Positions 1-8,891 of a stretch of 29,833 nucleotides of DNA are shown in pieces. This stretch comes from UBA3210 sp963623095 (lineage in GTDB: Bacteria; Bacillota_I; Bacilli_A; RFN20; CAG-449), in contig CAVFKD010000020.1 of assembly GCA_963623095.1 (NCBI GenBank), positions 1 to 29,833 on the forward strand, given 5' to 3'. The translations under genes were made by a program, and so were the position numbers. The notes under the pieces were generated by a model. That model saw nothing but the letters and a program-made list of their open reading frames with translations, did not search any database and had not been told where the DNA came from. The first letter of the stretch is position 1. Each line of letters starts with the position of its first letter.

Positions 1-334
1 TAGTAACATAACAAAAATGATAATAAGAAAATATTTTTAATGTTTGGTTAGATAAGTTTAATGAAGACAAATAATTAAAGAAGTCATAATAATTTTCTTC
101 ATGTATATATGAATTATTTTTCACAATAAGATTAATTTTTCTATTATCTTTCAAATAAATACATACATTTAGTTTTTCATCATTGTCTTCGTTTAAATAA
201 GCATTAATTAAATCATCATCTTGAATATCTTCAAACATATATTTAATATGTTCTTTCCATATATTTGTTAATTGATTAAAGTGCTTATTATCCAATAAAG
301 ATACAATTTTTAATAATATAGTTACATCTTCCAT
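1..334 (-). CDS. Partial unknown protein, N-terminal 111 residues
   Basis: An open frame of 111 codons starts at ATG 334-332 and runs off the left edge without a stop, so the C-terminus is missing. An AAGGGG ribosome site lies just upstream at about 343-348, which fixes the start. The visible part (MEDVTILLKIVSLLDNKHFN...) is soluble, rich in Asn, Asp, Leu and Tyr, and mixes helix-like and strand-like segments. It has no signal peptide, membrane segment or motif I recognise. The gene lies behind the terminator of the galK operon, so it should have its own promoter within 345-410. Its ribosome site and start codon sit inside one arm of an 11-bp inverted repeat. The reading frame is solid; the function is unknown. 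Confidence 0.75.
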   Translation of the reverse strand, partial: MEDVTILLKIVSLLDNKHFNQLTNIWKEHIKYMFEDIQDDDLINAYLNEDNDEKLNVCIYLKDNRKINLIVKNNSYIHEENYYDFFNYLSSLNLSNQTLKIFSYYHFCYVT

Positions 335-373
335 AAATTTCACCCCTTATAAATAATAATGTGGTGAAATTTA
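334..373 (-). promoter_or_regulatory. 11-bp perfect inverted repeat covering the ribosome site and start of the left-edge gene
   Basis: TAAATTTCACC at 334-344 is the exact reverse complement of GGTGAAATTTA at 363-373, with 18 bases between. On the minus strand the downstream arm overlaps the GGGGTG ribosome site and reaches the first base of the ATG. If both arms are transcribed, the message can fold so that the ribosome site is paired. If transcription starts in the AT-rich spacer (TTATTATTTATA), the repeat would instead be a DNA operator around the promoter. The sequence cannot decide between these. Confidence 0.6.
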
Positions 374-400
374 AAAAAATCCTAAATTAAATTTAAAAAG

Positions 401-426
401 GCAAAAAGAAAAGCCCCATTAGGGCT
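401..426 (-). terminator. Terminator of the trk-npt-galK operon
   Basis: On the minus strand AGCCC, a five-base loop and GGGCT form a GC-rich hairpin at 412-426, followed by TTCTTTTT. The TAG stop of the NTF2-like gene (427-425) lies in the stem. This is a typical intrinsic terminator closing the five-gene operon. Confidence 0.8.
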
Positions 427-727
427 AATCCAATATTTCAAGACGTCCAATACGACGATCTTTAATTTCAAAATAGAAAGATACTTCTTTATCATCAACT
501 TTAGTTTCTAGCTTATTACAAACTTTGGATTTTAATTCTCTTACAATAACTATTTCTTTTCCAAAATAATTATCTTTTAAATAAGTAACTAATGTTGATA
601 AATCTATTTCTTTATTTTGATTTAATAAAGCAATTGAACTATTTCTAGTAAAGAAATGATAGATATTTTCTTCATCCTTATTATTAATTGCTTTAATAAA
701 TTCTTTTACATATTCTTCTTTTTCCAT
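425..727 (-). CDS. Small NTF2/SnoaL-like hypothetical protein
   Basis: A 100-residue soluble protein. Its N-terminus (EYVKEFIKAINNKDEENIYHF) looks like the first helices of an NTF2/SnoaL-type fold. The C-terminal half, with strand-like stretches such as EIVIVREL and VSFYFEIKDRRIGRLEIL, fits the curved sheet of that fold. This is a fold-level guess with no catalytic motif behind it. The start ATG shares its A with the TAA stop of galK (TAATG), and an AAAGGTGA ribosome site lies inside the end of galK, so translation is probably coupled. It is the last gene of the operon. An accessory or ligand-binding role is possible, but nothing in the sequence shows which ligand. Confidence 0.75.
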   Translation of the reverse strand: MEKEEYVKEFIKAINNKDEENIYHFFTRNSSIALLNQNKEIDLSTLVTYLKDNYFGKEIVIVRELKSKVCNKLETKVDDKEVSFYFEIKDRRIGRLEILD

Positions 728-1989
728 TATTTTCTTTCACCTTTTACTTCATTTTGCATTTCTTCATCATTGACAATACTATCAACTGAGCAAACATATC
801 TAGTACCATATTTAGTTAAAACAATCTTTTTAACATTAGATGGACCAAATTGTTCCGTCATTAATTTAATATATTCTTCAGTTCTACTTTTAGGGCAGAA
901 ACAAGACATAGTCCCTGCAAATCCTCCCCCGTTAAGTCGACAAGCTCCATCACCATTTAAAAATTCTTGTGTCATTAATAATGCACGAGGTAAATTCTCT
1001 TGCTCATTTTCAACATAACAATTTTTTAATTGATAATAAGAAGATAATCCAGATTCGTTAATACATTTTAAGAATGTTTGTTCATCATCTTCTTCACAAG
1101 CAATTAAAGCTTTTCTAACACGATTATTTTCATCAAAATAATGTTTACCTCTTAAAAATACATCGTTAGAATATTTTTCTTTTAATTCGTTCTCTTTCGC
1201 AAAGAAATCTCTTCCTCCAACTTCTCTTAAGACACTTTTTCCAAAGTAAGAAGAAAGTGATGACATATCTTCTCTAATCTTCGCGAATAATGGAGTTAAT
1301 TTAGAATGACTACCTAATGTATTAACTAAGATTAAATCATAGTTTTTAACTGGAGACATTAAACGTTTAATATAAGGTCTATCTGGGTTTTTAAAATCAA
1401 TATAATTAATCGCACCTAAAGCAATACCGGTTTGATCTAATAATCCACATGGTTTACCAAAATATACTGATTCAGCATATTGGCCAATTTTTGCAAGTTC
1501 CACTCTTTTAATCGCGTCTTGATTGTAATAATAAGATAAAATCTTCGCGATTAATACTTCAAATGCTGCGCTTGAAGAAATACCTGCACCTCTAAAAATA
1601 GTTGAAATCGCATAGATATTAACTCCACCGATTTGATATCCCAATTCTTTCATTCTAAAAAGAATACCTTTAATTAAAGAAATTGAATTACCTTTTTCTT
1701 CTTCTTTTAAAGTTAAATCATTAATATCTACTTTAATTGGAGGGAATTCGTCAGAAGCATAGCAAACATAAGAAGAATCATTTTTACTAGTAACTGCCAT
1801 AATTGATAAATCTATCGAACTCACCATGACTAGTCCATTATTATGATCGGTATGATTGCCAAGAATTTCAATTCTACCTGGAGAAGTAAAACAATCGCTA
1901 GGTTGCTCATTATATTGCTTTTTGTAATGATCAATAATCAAATTAGCTTTTCTAAAAAAGTTTTTTGAACGAGTTCTTTTTTCTTCCAT
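727..1989 (-). CDS. galK: Galactokinase (GHMP kinase family)
   Basis: 420 residues, a normal length for galactokinase, which phosphorylates galactose at C1 with ATP in the Leloir pathway in the cytoplasm. The galactokinase signature GRIEILGNHTDHNNG is at 38-52. The GHMP ATP-binding loop GAGISSSAAFE is at about 134-144. The catalytic Asp is probably D185 in GLLDQTG. The third GHMP motif, LNGGGFAGTMSCF, is near residue 353. The start is supported by GAAGGAG ending seven bases upstream, inside the end of the Na/Pi transporter gene; the gap between the two genes is two bases. No galT or galE is nearby, so the rest of the pathway must lie elsewhere. Other GHMP sugar kinases are possible, but the signature fits galactokinase best. 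Confidence 0.93.
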   Translation of the reverse strand: MEEKRTRSKNFFRKANLIIDHYKKQYNEQPSDCFTSPGRIEILGNHTDHNNGLVMVSSIDLSIMAVTSKNDSSYVCYASDEFPPIKVDINDLTLKEEEKGNSISLIKGILFRMKELGYQIGGVNIYAISTIFRGAGISSSAAFEVLIAKILSYYYNQDAIKRVELAKIGQYAESVYFGKPCGLLDQTGIALGAINYIDFKNPDRPYIKRLMSPVKNYDLILVNTLGSHSKLTPLFAKIREDMSSLSSYFGKSVLREVGGRDFFAKENELKEKYSNDVFLRGKHYFDENNRVRKALIACEEDDEQTFLKCINESGLSSYYQLKNCYVENEQENLPRALLMTQEFLNGDGACRLNGGGFAGTMSCFCPKSRTEEYIKLMTEQFGPSNVKKIVLTKYGTRYVCSVDSIVNDEEMQNEVKGERK

Positions 1990-1991
1990 AA

Positions 1992-3734
1992 CTATTCTCC
2001 TTCATCAATTGTGTGAGCGATATAATGCAAGTGATCACCAACACGTTCTAAATTTGAAATTAAATTGACAAATATTGAAATATTATCATATTGGCATAAA
2101 CCTTTAGTTAATCTTTCAATATGTTGATTTAATAAAGTTGATCTTGCTTCATCAATTTGATCTTCTAATTTATCAATCTTAGGTAATAAATTTTTATTCT
2201 TATCAATATAACAAACCTTAGTCGCATCATATAATGCATCTATTTTATTAAACATATCTCTAATTTGTTCATCAACACCTTTAGAGAAATGAAGATCTTT
2301 ATCAACTTGTTTTTCTGTATATTTTAAGACATTATCACTAACTTCAGAAATTCTTAATACGTCAGAAATAACATGGTGTAATTTAGTTAAATCATGCGCA
2401 TCTTCTTTAGATAGTTCACTCACTGATGAAAGTCTAGTTAATAAGGATAATATTTCATTAGAATATTCGTTTTGATCATCAATTTTTTCTGATATTTCTT
2501 TTGAATGTTCTTTTGAATTAGTTAAAAAATCTTCTAAAGCAACTTGTAAAGTATCCATCGATACTTGAGCAAAATTCATTGTTTCTTTTCTTAATTGTGA
2601 AAGAGTTAAAGAAGGGTTCGCTCTTAATAAACGTCTATCAGTACAAACTAAATGAGAAGTCTTTGGAGCTTCTTTTTTCTTATCTCTAACAAGTAAGCAT
2701 GCAAGTTTTTCTAAATATTTAGTAAATGGTAAGAAAATAATACAAGCAATAACATTAAAGAATGTATGGAACATTGATACTTGTAAAGCTGGTGAGAAAG
2801 AAAACCATTTTGCGAAAGTAACATTCATAAATGATGTTCCACATAAATTCATAATAAGTAGCATTACCATAAAGATAATTGCTCCTCCGACATTGAATAA
2901 TAAGTGAATCATTGATGCTCTTTTTGCGTTGACACTTGTACCAATTGAAGAAATTAATGCAGTTACACAAGATCCAATATTAGATCCAAGTAAAACATAG
3001 ATTACTCCATCTCCGCCGCCTCCAACTACTAATCCTGCGGTAACCATAGATACTAAAACAGTAGTTAACGCTGAAGAAGATTGCATAGCCGCGGTTAATA
3101 AAATACCGATTAATAAAAGTAAGAAAGGATTTGAGATGGAACTAAAGACATTTTGAACGTAATAATATACATAATCTTCTCCACCTAAATTTACTCCAAG
3201 TAATCCACTTCCTGAAATAACCTTGGTGCCATCTAAAGAAACTTTACCAATTGAAAGTGACATTATTTCTAATCCTAAGAAAATAAGACCAAAACTTGCA
3301 ATAGCGTAACCTATATCTTTCCATTTTCTTGATTTCGCGATCATTTGCATAAACATGCCAATACAAGTTACTGACATACATATAATACCTACTGATAAGG
3401 CTGATTTTCCTAAAGTAGAAATCGCTGCAATTTGCGCGGTTATAGTTGTACCAATATTCGCGCCAATAATAATTGATGTTGCCGCGGCTAAAGGTAAAAT
3501 ACCAGAGTTTGCCAAACCAACAACCATGACTGTTGTCGCACCAGAAGATTGAATCATCGCAGTTGTTAAGCATCCGATTCCTACTCCCATAAATTTATTT
3601 TTAGTGGTTTTATCAAATAATTTAGTTAAGAACTTACCACACATTTTTTCAATCGTTTCTGAAAATATCTTCATTCCGATTAATAATGCACCTAAGCCTC
3701 CTAAAAACATTAAGACATATTTTGCAATTTCCAT
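1992..3734 (-). CDS. Na/Pi cotransporter family protein with C-terminal PhoU-like domain
   Basis: 580 residues. The N-terminal ~345 residues are hydrophobic with 8-10 likely membrane helices. They carry the two inverted Na/Pi-cotransporter repeats: TAMIQSSGATTVM (about 58-70) with GANIGTT (91-97), and LLTAAMQSSSALTTV (about 212-226) with GSNIGS (about 250). The QSS motifs are the hallmark of the NptA/YjbB family, which moves phosphate with sodium. Residues ~380-560 are charged and helical, as in the PhoU-like tail common in this family. The gene follows trkH closely (14-base gap) and precedes galK by two bases. Uptake or efflux direction cannot be read from sequence; YjbB-type members have been linked to phosphate export. 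Family assignment is sure, substrate less so. Confidence 0.9.
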   Translation of the reverse strand: MEIAKYVLMFLGGLGALLIGMKIFSETIEKMCGKFLTKLFDKTTKNKFMGVGIGCLTTAMIQSSGATTVMVVGLANSGILPLAAATSIIIGANIGTTITAQIAAISTLGKSALSVGIICMSVTCIGMFMQMIAKSRKWKDIGYAIASFGLIFLGLEIMSLSIGKVSLDGTKVISGSGLLGVNLGGEDYVYYYVQNVFSSISNPFLLLLIGILLTAAMQSSSALTTVLVSMVTAGLVVGGGGDGVIYVLLGSNIGSCVTALISSIGTSVNAKRASMIHLLFNVGGAIIFMVMLLIMNLCGTSFMNVTFAKWFSFSPALQVSMFHTFFNVIACIIFLPFTKYLEKLACLLVRDKKKEAPKTSHLVCTDRRLLRANPSLTLSQLRKETMNFAQVSMDTLQVALEDFLTNSKEHSKEISEKIDDQNEYSNEILSLLTRLSSVSELSKEDAHDLTKLHHVISDVLRISEVSDNVLKYTEKQVDKDLHFSKGVDEQIRDMFNKIDALYDATKVCYIDKNKNLLPKIDKLEDQIDEARSTLLNQHIERLTKGLCQYDNISIFVNLISNLERVGDHLHYIAHTIDEGE

Positions 3735-3748
3735 ATTTTATCCCCCGA

Positions 3749-5203
3749 TTATTTCTTCCATGTACTTGGATGGAATAAAACAAGTACAGGATATATTTCT
3801 AAACGTCCAATGATCATATCGAATATCAAGACAACTTTACTAAAAGTAGAAAAGCCACCAAAATTACCGCATGGTCCTACTACATTTAAACCAGGACCAA
3901 CGTTATTAATACAAGTTGCCGCGGCAGTAATATTAGTTGTTATATCATATCCATCAAAGGAAATTAATATTGTCGAAACTAAGAAAATAATAAATACTGT
4001 TCCAAAATAAGAAGTAACTCCATCTTGGACATTCTTTTCAACTTTTTGTCCTTCAAAGGTAATAGTTGAAACTGAATGAGGATGAATCATCTTTTTAATG
4101 TTTTGATTAATGGTTTTAAATAAAATAACAAATCTTGATACTTTAATTCCCCCGGCAGTAGAACCTGCACATCCTCCCATGAATAATAAGACAAATAATA
4201 TTGTTTGAGAGAATATAGGCCAATAATTAAAATCAACTGTTGCAAATCCTGTTGTTGTAATTATTGAAGTAACCTGGAAGAAAGCATCTTTCAAGTTTGT
4301 GGCAAATCCTAAATTAATCGCGACATTTTGTGATAAAGTTAAATCGACAGTAATAAGGGAAGTCGCTAAAAAGATAATAATTAAATACCATCTTAATTCT
4401 TCTGATTTAATAGCTTGTTTAATATGACCGATTAAAGCAAAATAATATAAATTAAAGTTAATACCAAAGATTAACATAAATACCGCGATAACAATTTGGC
4501 TATAGACAGAATAACCTCCAATACCTGCGCTATTCATGCTAAATCCACCAGTTCCGGCTGTTGCTAAGGAATTAACGATACTATCAAATAAAGGCATTCC
4601 TCCACATAATAAGAAGATAACTTCAACTAAAGTTAATACGGCATAAATAATATATAAAATAGTCGCAGTTAACTTAATTTTAGATACGAGTTTACCTACT
4701 TGAGGTCCTGGAGATTCTGCACGTAATAAATGAATATTTTGAGCGTTACTTGGTAAGAATGCTAAAACGAATACTAATACTCCCATTCCTCCTAACCAAT
4801 GAGTGAAAGAACGATAGAAAATACTAGAATGAGATAAAGAATCAACATTGCTTAATATAGTCGCTCCAGTTGTAGTAAAACCAGATACTACTTCAAAAAA
4901 AGCATCGATAAATGAAGGTATATCACCATTAATTATTAAAGGTAAACAACCTACTAAAGAAATGATAAACCAAGATAAGCCAACAATAACTAAGCCTTCT
5001 TTTGCGTAGAAGTTTTGATTCTCAGGCTTTTTAAAGCTGAGTAAAAAACCAAGTCCAAAACTACCAATCGCAGTTAGACCAAAAGCTAAGATATTCCATA
5101 GGCCTTCTTGATAAATTAAAGCGATGATTACTGGTACTAAAAGCATAACACCTATGACTTTTAAAATATTACCAATAACATTTAAAATCATGCGGTAGTT
5201 CAT
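3749..5203 (-). CDS. trkH: Potassium uptake protein TrkH/KtrB family
   Basis: 484 residues, the membrane subunit of a Trk/Ktr potassium uptake system. The four pore-loop regions are visible as GFTTTGATI, GTGGFS, TTTGFATVD and INNVGPGLN. The conserved GGCAGSTAGGIKVSRF lies between the third and fourth pore units, and the C-terminal GRLEIYPVLVL is typical of the family. About ten membrane helices are expected. The start ATG overlaps the TAA stop of trkA by one base (TAATG), with a GGAGG ribosome site about ten bases upstream, so the two subunits are translationally coupled. The pore protein and its cytoplasmic gating subunit are thus made together. Whether it is closer to TrkH or KtrB, and whether Na+ drives uptake, is not settled here. 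Confidence 0.93.
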   Translation of the reverse strand: MNYRMILNVIGNILKVIGVMLLVPVIIALIYQEGLWNILAFGLTAIGSFGLGFLLSFKKPENQNFYAKEGLVIVGLSWFIISLVGCLPLIINGDIPSFIDAFFEVVSGFTTTGATILSNVDSLSHSSIFYRSFTHWLGGMGVLVFVLAFLPSNAQNIHLLRAESPGPQVGKLVSKIKLTATILYIIYAVLTLVEVIFLLCGGMPLFDSIVNSLATAGTGGFSMNSAGIGGYSVYSQIVIAVFMLIFGINFNLYYFALIGHIKQAIKSEELRWYLIIIFLATSLITVDLTLSQNVAINLGFATNLKDAFFQVTSIITTTGFATVDFNYWPIFSQTILFVLLFMGGCAGSTAGGIKVSRFVILFKTINQNIKKMIHPHSVSTITFEGQKVEKNVQDGVTSYFGTVFIIFLVSTILISFDGYDITTNITAAATCINNVGPGLNVVGPCGNFGGFSTFSKVVLIFDMIIGRLEIYPVLVLFHPSTWKK

Positions 5204-6558
5204 TATGCAATAATATCCTCCACATCTTTAATATTTGACATTGTAGAAAAAATAATAACTGAATCATGTGGTTCAATGCAATCTTTACCACTAGGAATAA
5301 TTACCTTATCTTCTCTAATAATACAAGCTAGTAATACATTAGGTTTAAGTTTTAAATCTTTTAATGGTACACCTGTATAATGAGTTTTATTCGCGATATA
5401 GAATTCAAGTGCTTCAATTTGGTTATTGACTAAACGATATAAAGTTTTAAATTCTGTACCTCTACCAGATTCCATTCCTCTAACATAACGAGTAATGATA
5501 TCACAAGAAATTTCTCGAGGAGAAATAACACTTTCTAATCCCATTGCACCAACGATGTTATCATAGTTTTCATTATTAACTTTAGTAATAATCTTATCGA
5601 CATTTTGTTGTTTACAATAAGTTGAAACAATGATATTAGTTTCATCCATACCAGTTAAAGTAACAACTGAATCAACTTTTTGAAGTCCTTCTTCAAGTAA
5701 TACTTCATGGTTAGTCGCGTCAGAATTAATAATAGTTGCTTGAGGTAATATTGAAGCTAATTCTTCACATTTATTTTCATCTTGTTCAACAATCTTAACC
5801 GCGATTCCATCATCAATTAATTCTTTTGCGAGGTAATAAGAAATTTTACCTCCACCAATTAACATTGATGATTTTAATTTTTGTTTATAAATATTTAATT
5901 TCTTAAAGATGTCAACAATTTCACTAGCTTCCGCCATAACGTAGATATTATCATTCTCTCTAAGAACGAAATTACCACGAGGAATATAAACTTTATCATC
6001 ACGGTTAACCGCGCATACTAAAAGTCTAATAGGAAATTTTTCTTTGATTTCTTTTAATGATTTATTTACTAAATGAGATTTTGCATCTAATTTAATTTCT
6101 GCAAGATCAACTTTGTTATTCGCAAAAGTTTCCATCTTAATCGCACTAGGGAAACGTAAGATTCTACTAATTTCACTCGCTGCATCAAGTTCTGGATTAA
6201 CAGTAAAAGAAATATTTAATTCATCTGACATGATTGATACTTGAGATGCGTATTCAGGATTTCTAACTCTCGCAATAGTTTGTCTAATACCAATCTTTTT
6301 TGCGACAATGCAGCTTAAAATATTTAATTCATCATCTGATGTACAAGCGATTAATAAATCAGCATTAGAACAATTTGCTTCCATTAATGAATTTAATGAA
6401 GCACCATTGCCAGTATAACCCATGACATCAAATTCATTAACAGTATCTTCAACGATCTCTTGATGTCTATCGATAATTGTTATGTCATGTTTATCTAAAG
6501 AAAAGTTCTTTGTTAATAATTTTCCTAATTTACCAATTCCAATAATAACAATTTTCAT
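5203..6558 (-). CDS. trkA: Trk potassium uptake regulatory protein TrkA
   Basis: 451 residues with two RCK units in tandem, each a nucleotide-binding RCK_N followed by RCK_C, as in full-length TrkA. The first Rossmann loop is IGIGKLG near residues 6-12, followed by the acidic IIDRHQE. The second starts at SSMLIGGGKISYY, around residue 225, followed by VKIVEQDE. It should sit in the cytoplasm and gate the TrkH pore in response to bound nucleotide. I place the start at ATG 6558 because GAGGTG lies eight bases upstream and the protein then begins MKIVIIG like its relatives; an upstream in-frame TTG at 6573 overlaps that ribosome site. First gene of the operon trkA-trkH-npt-galK-NTF2. Confidence 0.93.
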   Translation of the reverse strand: MKIVIIGIGKLGKLLTKNFSLDKHDITIIDRHQEIVEDTVNEFDVMGYTGNGASLNSLMEANCSNADLLIACTSDDELNILSCIVAKKIGIRQTIARVRNPEYASQVSIMSDELNISFTVNPELDAASEISRILRFPSAIKMETFANNKVDLAEIKLDAKSHLVNKSLKEIKEKFPIRLLVCAVNRDDKVYIPRGNFVLRENDNIYVMAEASEIVDIFKKLNIYKQKLKSSMLIGGGKISYYLAKELIDDGIAVKIVEQDENKCEELASILPQATIINSDATNHEVLLEEGLQKVDSVVTLTGMDETNIIVSTYCKQQNVDKIITKVNNENYDNIVGAMGLESVISPREISCDIITRYVRGMESGRGTEFKTLYRLVNNQIEALEFYIANKTHYTGVPLKDLKLKPNVLLACIIREDKVIIPSGKDCIEPHDSVIIFSTMSNIKDVEDIIA

Positions 6559-6584
6559 AAAGTAGCACCTCAAAAACTAGAATT

Positions 6585-6593
6585 AATATAGCA
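6585..6593 (-). promoter_or_regulatory. Extended -10 promoter for the trkA operon
   Basis: On the minus strand TGCTATATT is an extended -10 element (TGn plus TATATT), placed so that the message would start about 20 bases before the trkA ATG. No good -35 box is visible, which is tolerable for an extended -10. The intergenic region 6559-6819, shared with glnN, holds no gene. Confidence 0.5.
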
Positions 6594-6688
6594 TATTTAT
6601 AAATAATATTCTATTATTTACTATCAATTCTTTATTCTTGCTTGTTTTTACAATAATAAAATAAAAAATAACTAATCATTAATTTTCA

Positions 6689-6754
6689 AAAATCAAACTT
6701 TTGTCAAAAAATTCAATTTATTTTTAAAAAAATTACATTTAAAATCAAACTTTT
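6689..6754. repeat. Direct repeat AAAATCAAACTTTT, two copies 52 bases apart
   Basis: Identical 14-base copies at 6689-6702 and 6741-6754. Their starts are 52 bases apart, close to five helical turns, so both face the same side of the DNA. The second copy ends just upstream of the -35 box of glnN. This arrangement suits a regulator that loops or binds cooperatively, but in such AT-rich DNA chance cannot be excluded. Confidence 0.4.
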
Positions 6755-6764
6755 TGAATATTTC

Positions 6765-6793
6765 TTGATTTTATATCATATTTTCTTTATATT
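6765..6793 (+). promoter_or_regulatory. Promoter of glnN
   Basis: TTGATT (6765-6770), a 17-base spacer and TATATT (6788-6793) make a good sigma-A type promoter. Transcription would begin near 6800, giving a leader of about 20 bases that holds the GGGGGG ribosome site. I found no TGTNAN7TNACA GlnR-type site. Confidence 0.6.
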
Positions 6794-6819
6794 TTATCCA
6801 TATATTGGGGGGTTATATT

Positions 6820-8889
6820 ATGAAAATAAATGATATTACATTTGGTGATAAGTTATTTGATGAATCAGTAATGAGAATTAAATTGCCTTCACCAGTCTTT
6901 TCAAAATGGGAAAAAGCAAAAAATAAAATGGATGCATTAGATAGAGCTACCGCGGATGCGATCGCTCATGCGATGAAAGAATGGGCAATGGAAAAAGGTT
7001 GTACTCATTTCACTCACTGGTTCCAACCTTTAACCGGCACTACCGCAGAAAAACATGATGCATTTGTCGATACAAAAGATGGTCAACCAATTATGAAATT
7101 CTCTGGTAAAAATCTTATTAAAGGTGAACCAGATGCATCTTCTTTCCCTTCCGGAGGTTTAAGAGCTACTTTCGAAGCAAGAGGTTATACATATTGGGAT
7201 TGCACTTCTCCAGCTTTTATTAAAGATAACATTCTTTGTATTCCTACCATCTTTGTTTCATATAATGGTGAATCATTAGATATGAAAGAACCTTTATTAA
7301 AATCAATGGATGCAGTTAGCAAAGAAGCAACTAAAATCGTTAATTTATTCGGTGATAAAGAATGCACTTCTGTTTATCCAAGCGTTGGGTTAGAACAAGA
7401 ATATTTCTTAGTTGATAAAGATGATTTTATGAAGCGTTCTGATTTATTATTAACTGGAACTACTTTAATAGGTTCATTACCTGCGAAAGGTCAAGAACTT
7501 GATGATCATTATCTAGGTTTAATTCCTACTAGAGTTAAAGCATTCATGGATGAAGTCAATAAAGAATTATGGGAATTAGGAATATATGCAAAATCTGAGC
7601 ATAATGAAGTCGCTCCTGGTCAATTCGAACTCGCTTGTATATTCGCAAACGCTAATATTGCCATCGATCAAAATAATATCATTATGGATGTATTAACACG
7701 TGTTGCTTTAAAGCATAACATGGTTTGCTTACTCGCAGAAAAACCATATAAAGGTGTTAATGGTTCTGGTAAACACAACAACTATTCTTTAATTACTGAT
7801 ACTGGTACAAATTTACTTGATCCAGGTAAAAATCCTCATGAAAATATTCAATTTTTAACATTCGTTTCCGCGCTTATTTCAGGTGTTGATAAACACCCAG
7901 AATTAATTAGATTATGCGCATCAAACCCTGGAAATGATTACCGTCTTGGTGCAAACGAAGCACCTCCTGCGATTGTTTCTATTTATCTAGGTGATGTTGT
8001 TGAAGAAGTATTAAATGAAATTACAAGTGATACACCAAGTGATTTTAAGAAAAACAAATTAAAAGACTTTGGTATTTCATCTTTAAGTTATCTTCCACAC
8101 GATAATTCCGATCGAAATAGAACTTCACCAGTCGCGTTTACAGGAAATAAATTTGAATTTAGAATGTTAGGTTCTAGCATGAATGCCGCGAATTTAACTA
8201 TTGCAATTAACACTATTGTCGCTGATGAATTAAGAGAAATCGCAGAAAAACTCGATAATTTAAAATATCGTCAAGATATTAGAAAAGGTGCTTTAGAAGT
8301 ATGCGCAGATTTAATTTCTAAGCATAAAAAGATTCTTTTCTCCGGTGATGGATATTCAGATAGTTGGGTAAAAGAAGCTTCAAAAAGAGGACTTCCAAAT
8401 ATCAAAACATTCTATGAATCAATCAAATATTATACCAATGAAGAAACTATCGCTTTATTTACAAGAAATAATGTTCTTTCTAAAGAAGAAATTCTTTCAA
8501 GAGGCGAAGTATTCTATGAAGATTACGCTAAAAAGAAGACCATTGAAGCAAAAGCTTTAATCGATATGATTACTTCAGAAGCTAATCCAATCGTTAGAAA
8601 AGAAATTAGAGATTTAAAGCAAACTAGTATCGATGATGATAATGATTTAATTCTCTATTTATCAAATTATATTAAACAATCAAAACTATATGTTCATGAT
8701 ATTGAAGAATTATTAATTAAAGTTAAAAACGAACCTGACTTTAAGAACAAAGGCGAATTGTTATTAACAAAAGTTACTCCATTAATGGAAAAACTAAGAG
8801 AAAGTTATGATGCAATTGAAAAATATATTTCTAAATCTAACTTCACATATCCTACATATAAAGATCTCTTCTTTGATGTTGATAGATAA
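6820..8889 (+). CDS. glnN: Glutamine synthetase type III (GSIII)
   Basis: 689 residues, the length of type III glutamine synthetases (about 700) and far longer than GSI. It makes glutamine from glutamate, ammonia and ATP in the cytoplasm. Visible landmarks are the GSIII N-terminal region with THWFQPLTG and EKHDAF, the glutamate-site region NEVAPGQFE near residue 265, NGSGKHNNYSL, GANEAPPAIVS, and DRNRTSPVAFTGNKFEFRMLG. The C-terminal ~150 residues are helical and charged, as in GSIII. I start at ATG 6820 because GGGGGG lies seven bases upstream; an in-frame TTG at 6805 precedes that site. Single-gene transcript between its own promoter and a strong terminator. No glnR, amtB or glnB is adjacent. 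Confidence 0.96.
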   Translation: MKINDITFGDKLFDESVMRIKLPSPVFSKWEKAKNKMDALDRATADAIAHAMKEWAMEKGCTHFTHWFQPLTGTTAEKHDAFVDTKDGQPIMKFSGKNLIKGEPDASSFPSGGLRATFEARGYTYWDCTSPAFIKDNILCIPTIFVSYNGESLDMKEPLLKSMDAVSKEATKIVNLFGDKECTSVYPSVGLEQEYFLVDKDDFMKRSDLLLTGTTLIGSLPAKGQELDDHYLGLIPTRVKAFMDEVNKELWELGIYAKSEHNEVAPGQFELACIFANANIAIDQNNIIMDVLTRVALKHNMVCLLAEKPYKGVNGSGKHNNYSLITDTGTNLLDPGKNPHENIQFLTFVSALISGVDKHPELIRLCASNPGNDYRLGANEAPPAIVSIYLGDVVEEVLNEITSDTPSDFKKNKLKDFGISSLSYLPHDNSDRNRTSPVAFTGNKFEFRMLGSSMNAANLTIAINTIVADELREIAEKLDNLKYRQDIRKGALEVCADLISKHKKILFSGDGYSDSWVKEASKRGLPNIKTFYESIKYYTNEETIALFTRNNVLSKEEILSRGEVFYEDYAKKKTIEAKALIDMITSEANPIVRKEIRDLKQTSIDDDNDLILYLSNYIKQSKLYVHDIEELLIKVKNEPDFKNKGELLLTKVTPLMEKLRESYDAIEKYISKSNFTYPTYKDLFFDVDR

Positions 8890-8891
8890 GC

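Noticed and set aside
656..1018. Open frame on the plus strand opposite the start of the NTF2-like gene and the end of galK
   Set aside because: Low-complexity, Phe/Ser-rich product, no ribosome site, and it lies antisense to a clear galactokinase.
2755..4010. Several short open frames on both strands inside the Na/Pi and trkH genes
   Set aside because: Products are antisense or frame-shifted copies of membrane-protein codons (Tyr/Trp/Asn-rich or Pro/Ile-rich) with no start signals.
6559..6819. GlnR-type site in front of glnN
   Set aside because: I looked for TGTNAN7TNACA on both strands and found only partial matches of the kind expected in AT-rich DNA.
7185..7367. Minus-strand 60-codon frame inside glnN
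   Set aside because: Antisense to a highly conserved coding stretch, no ribosome site.
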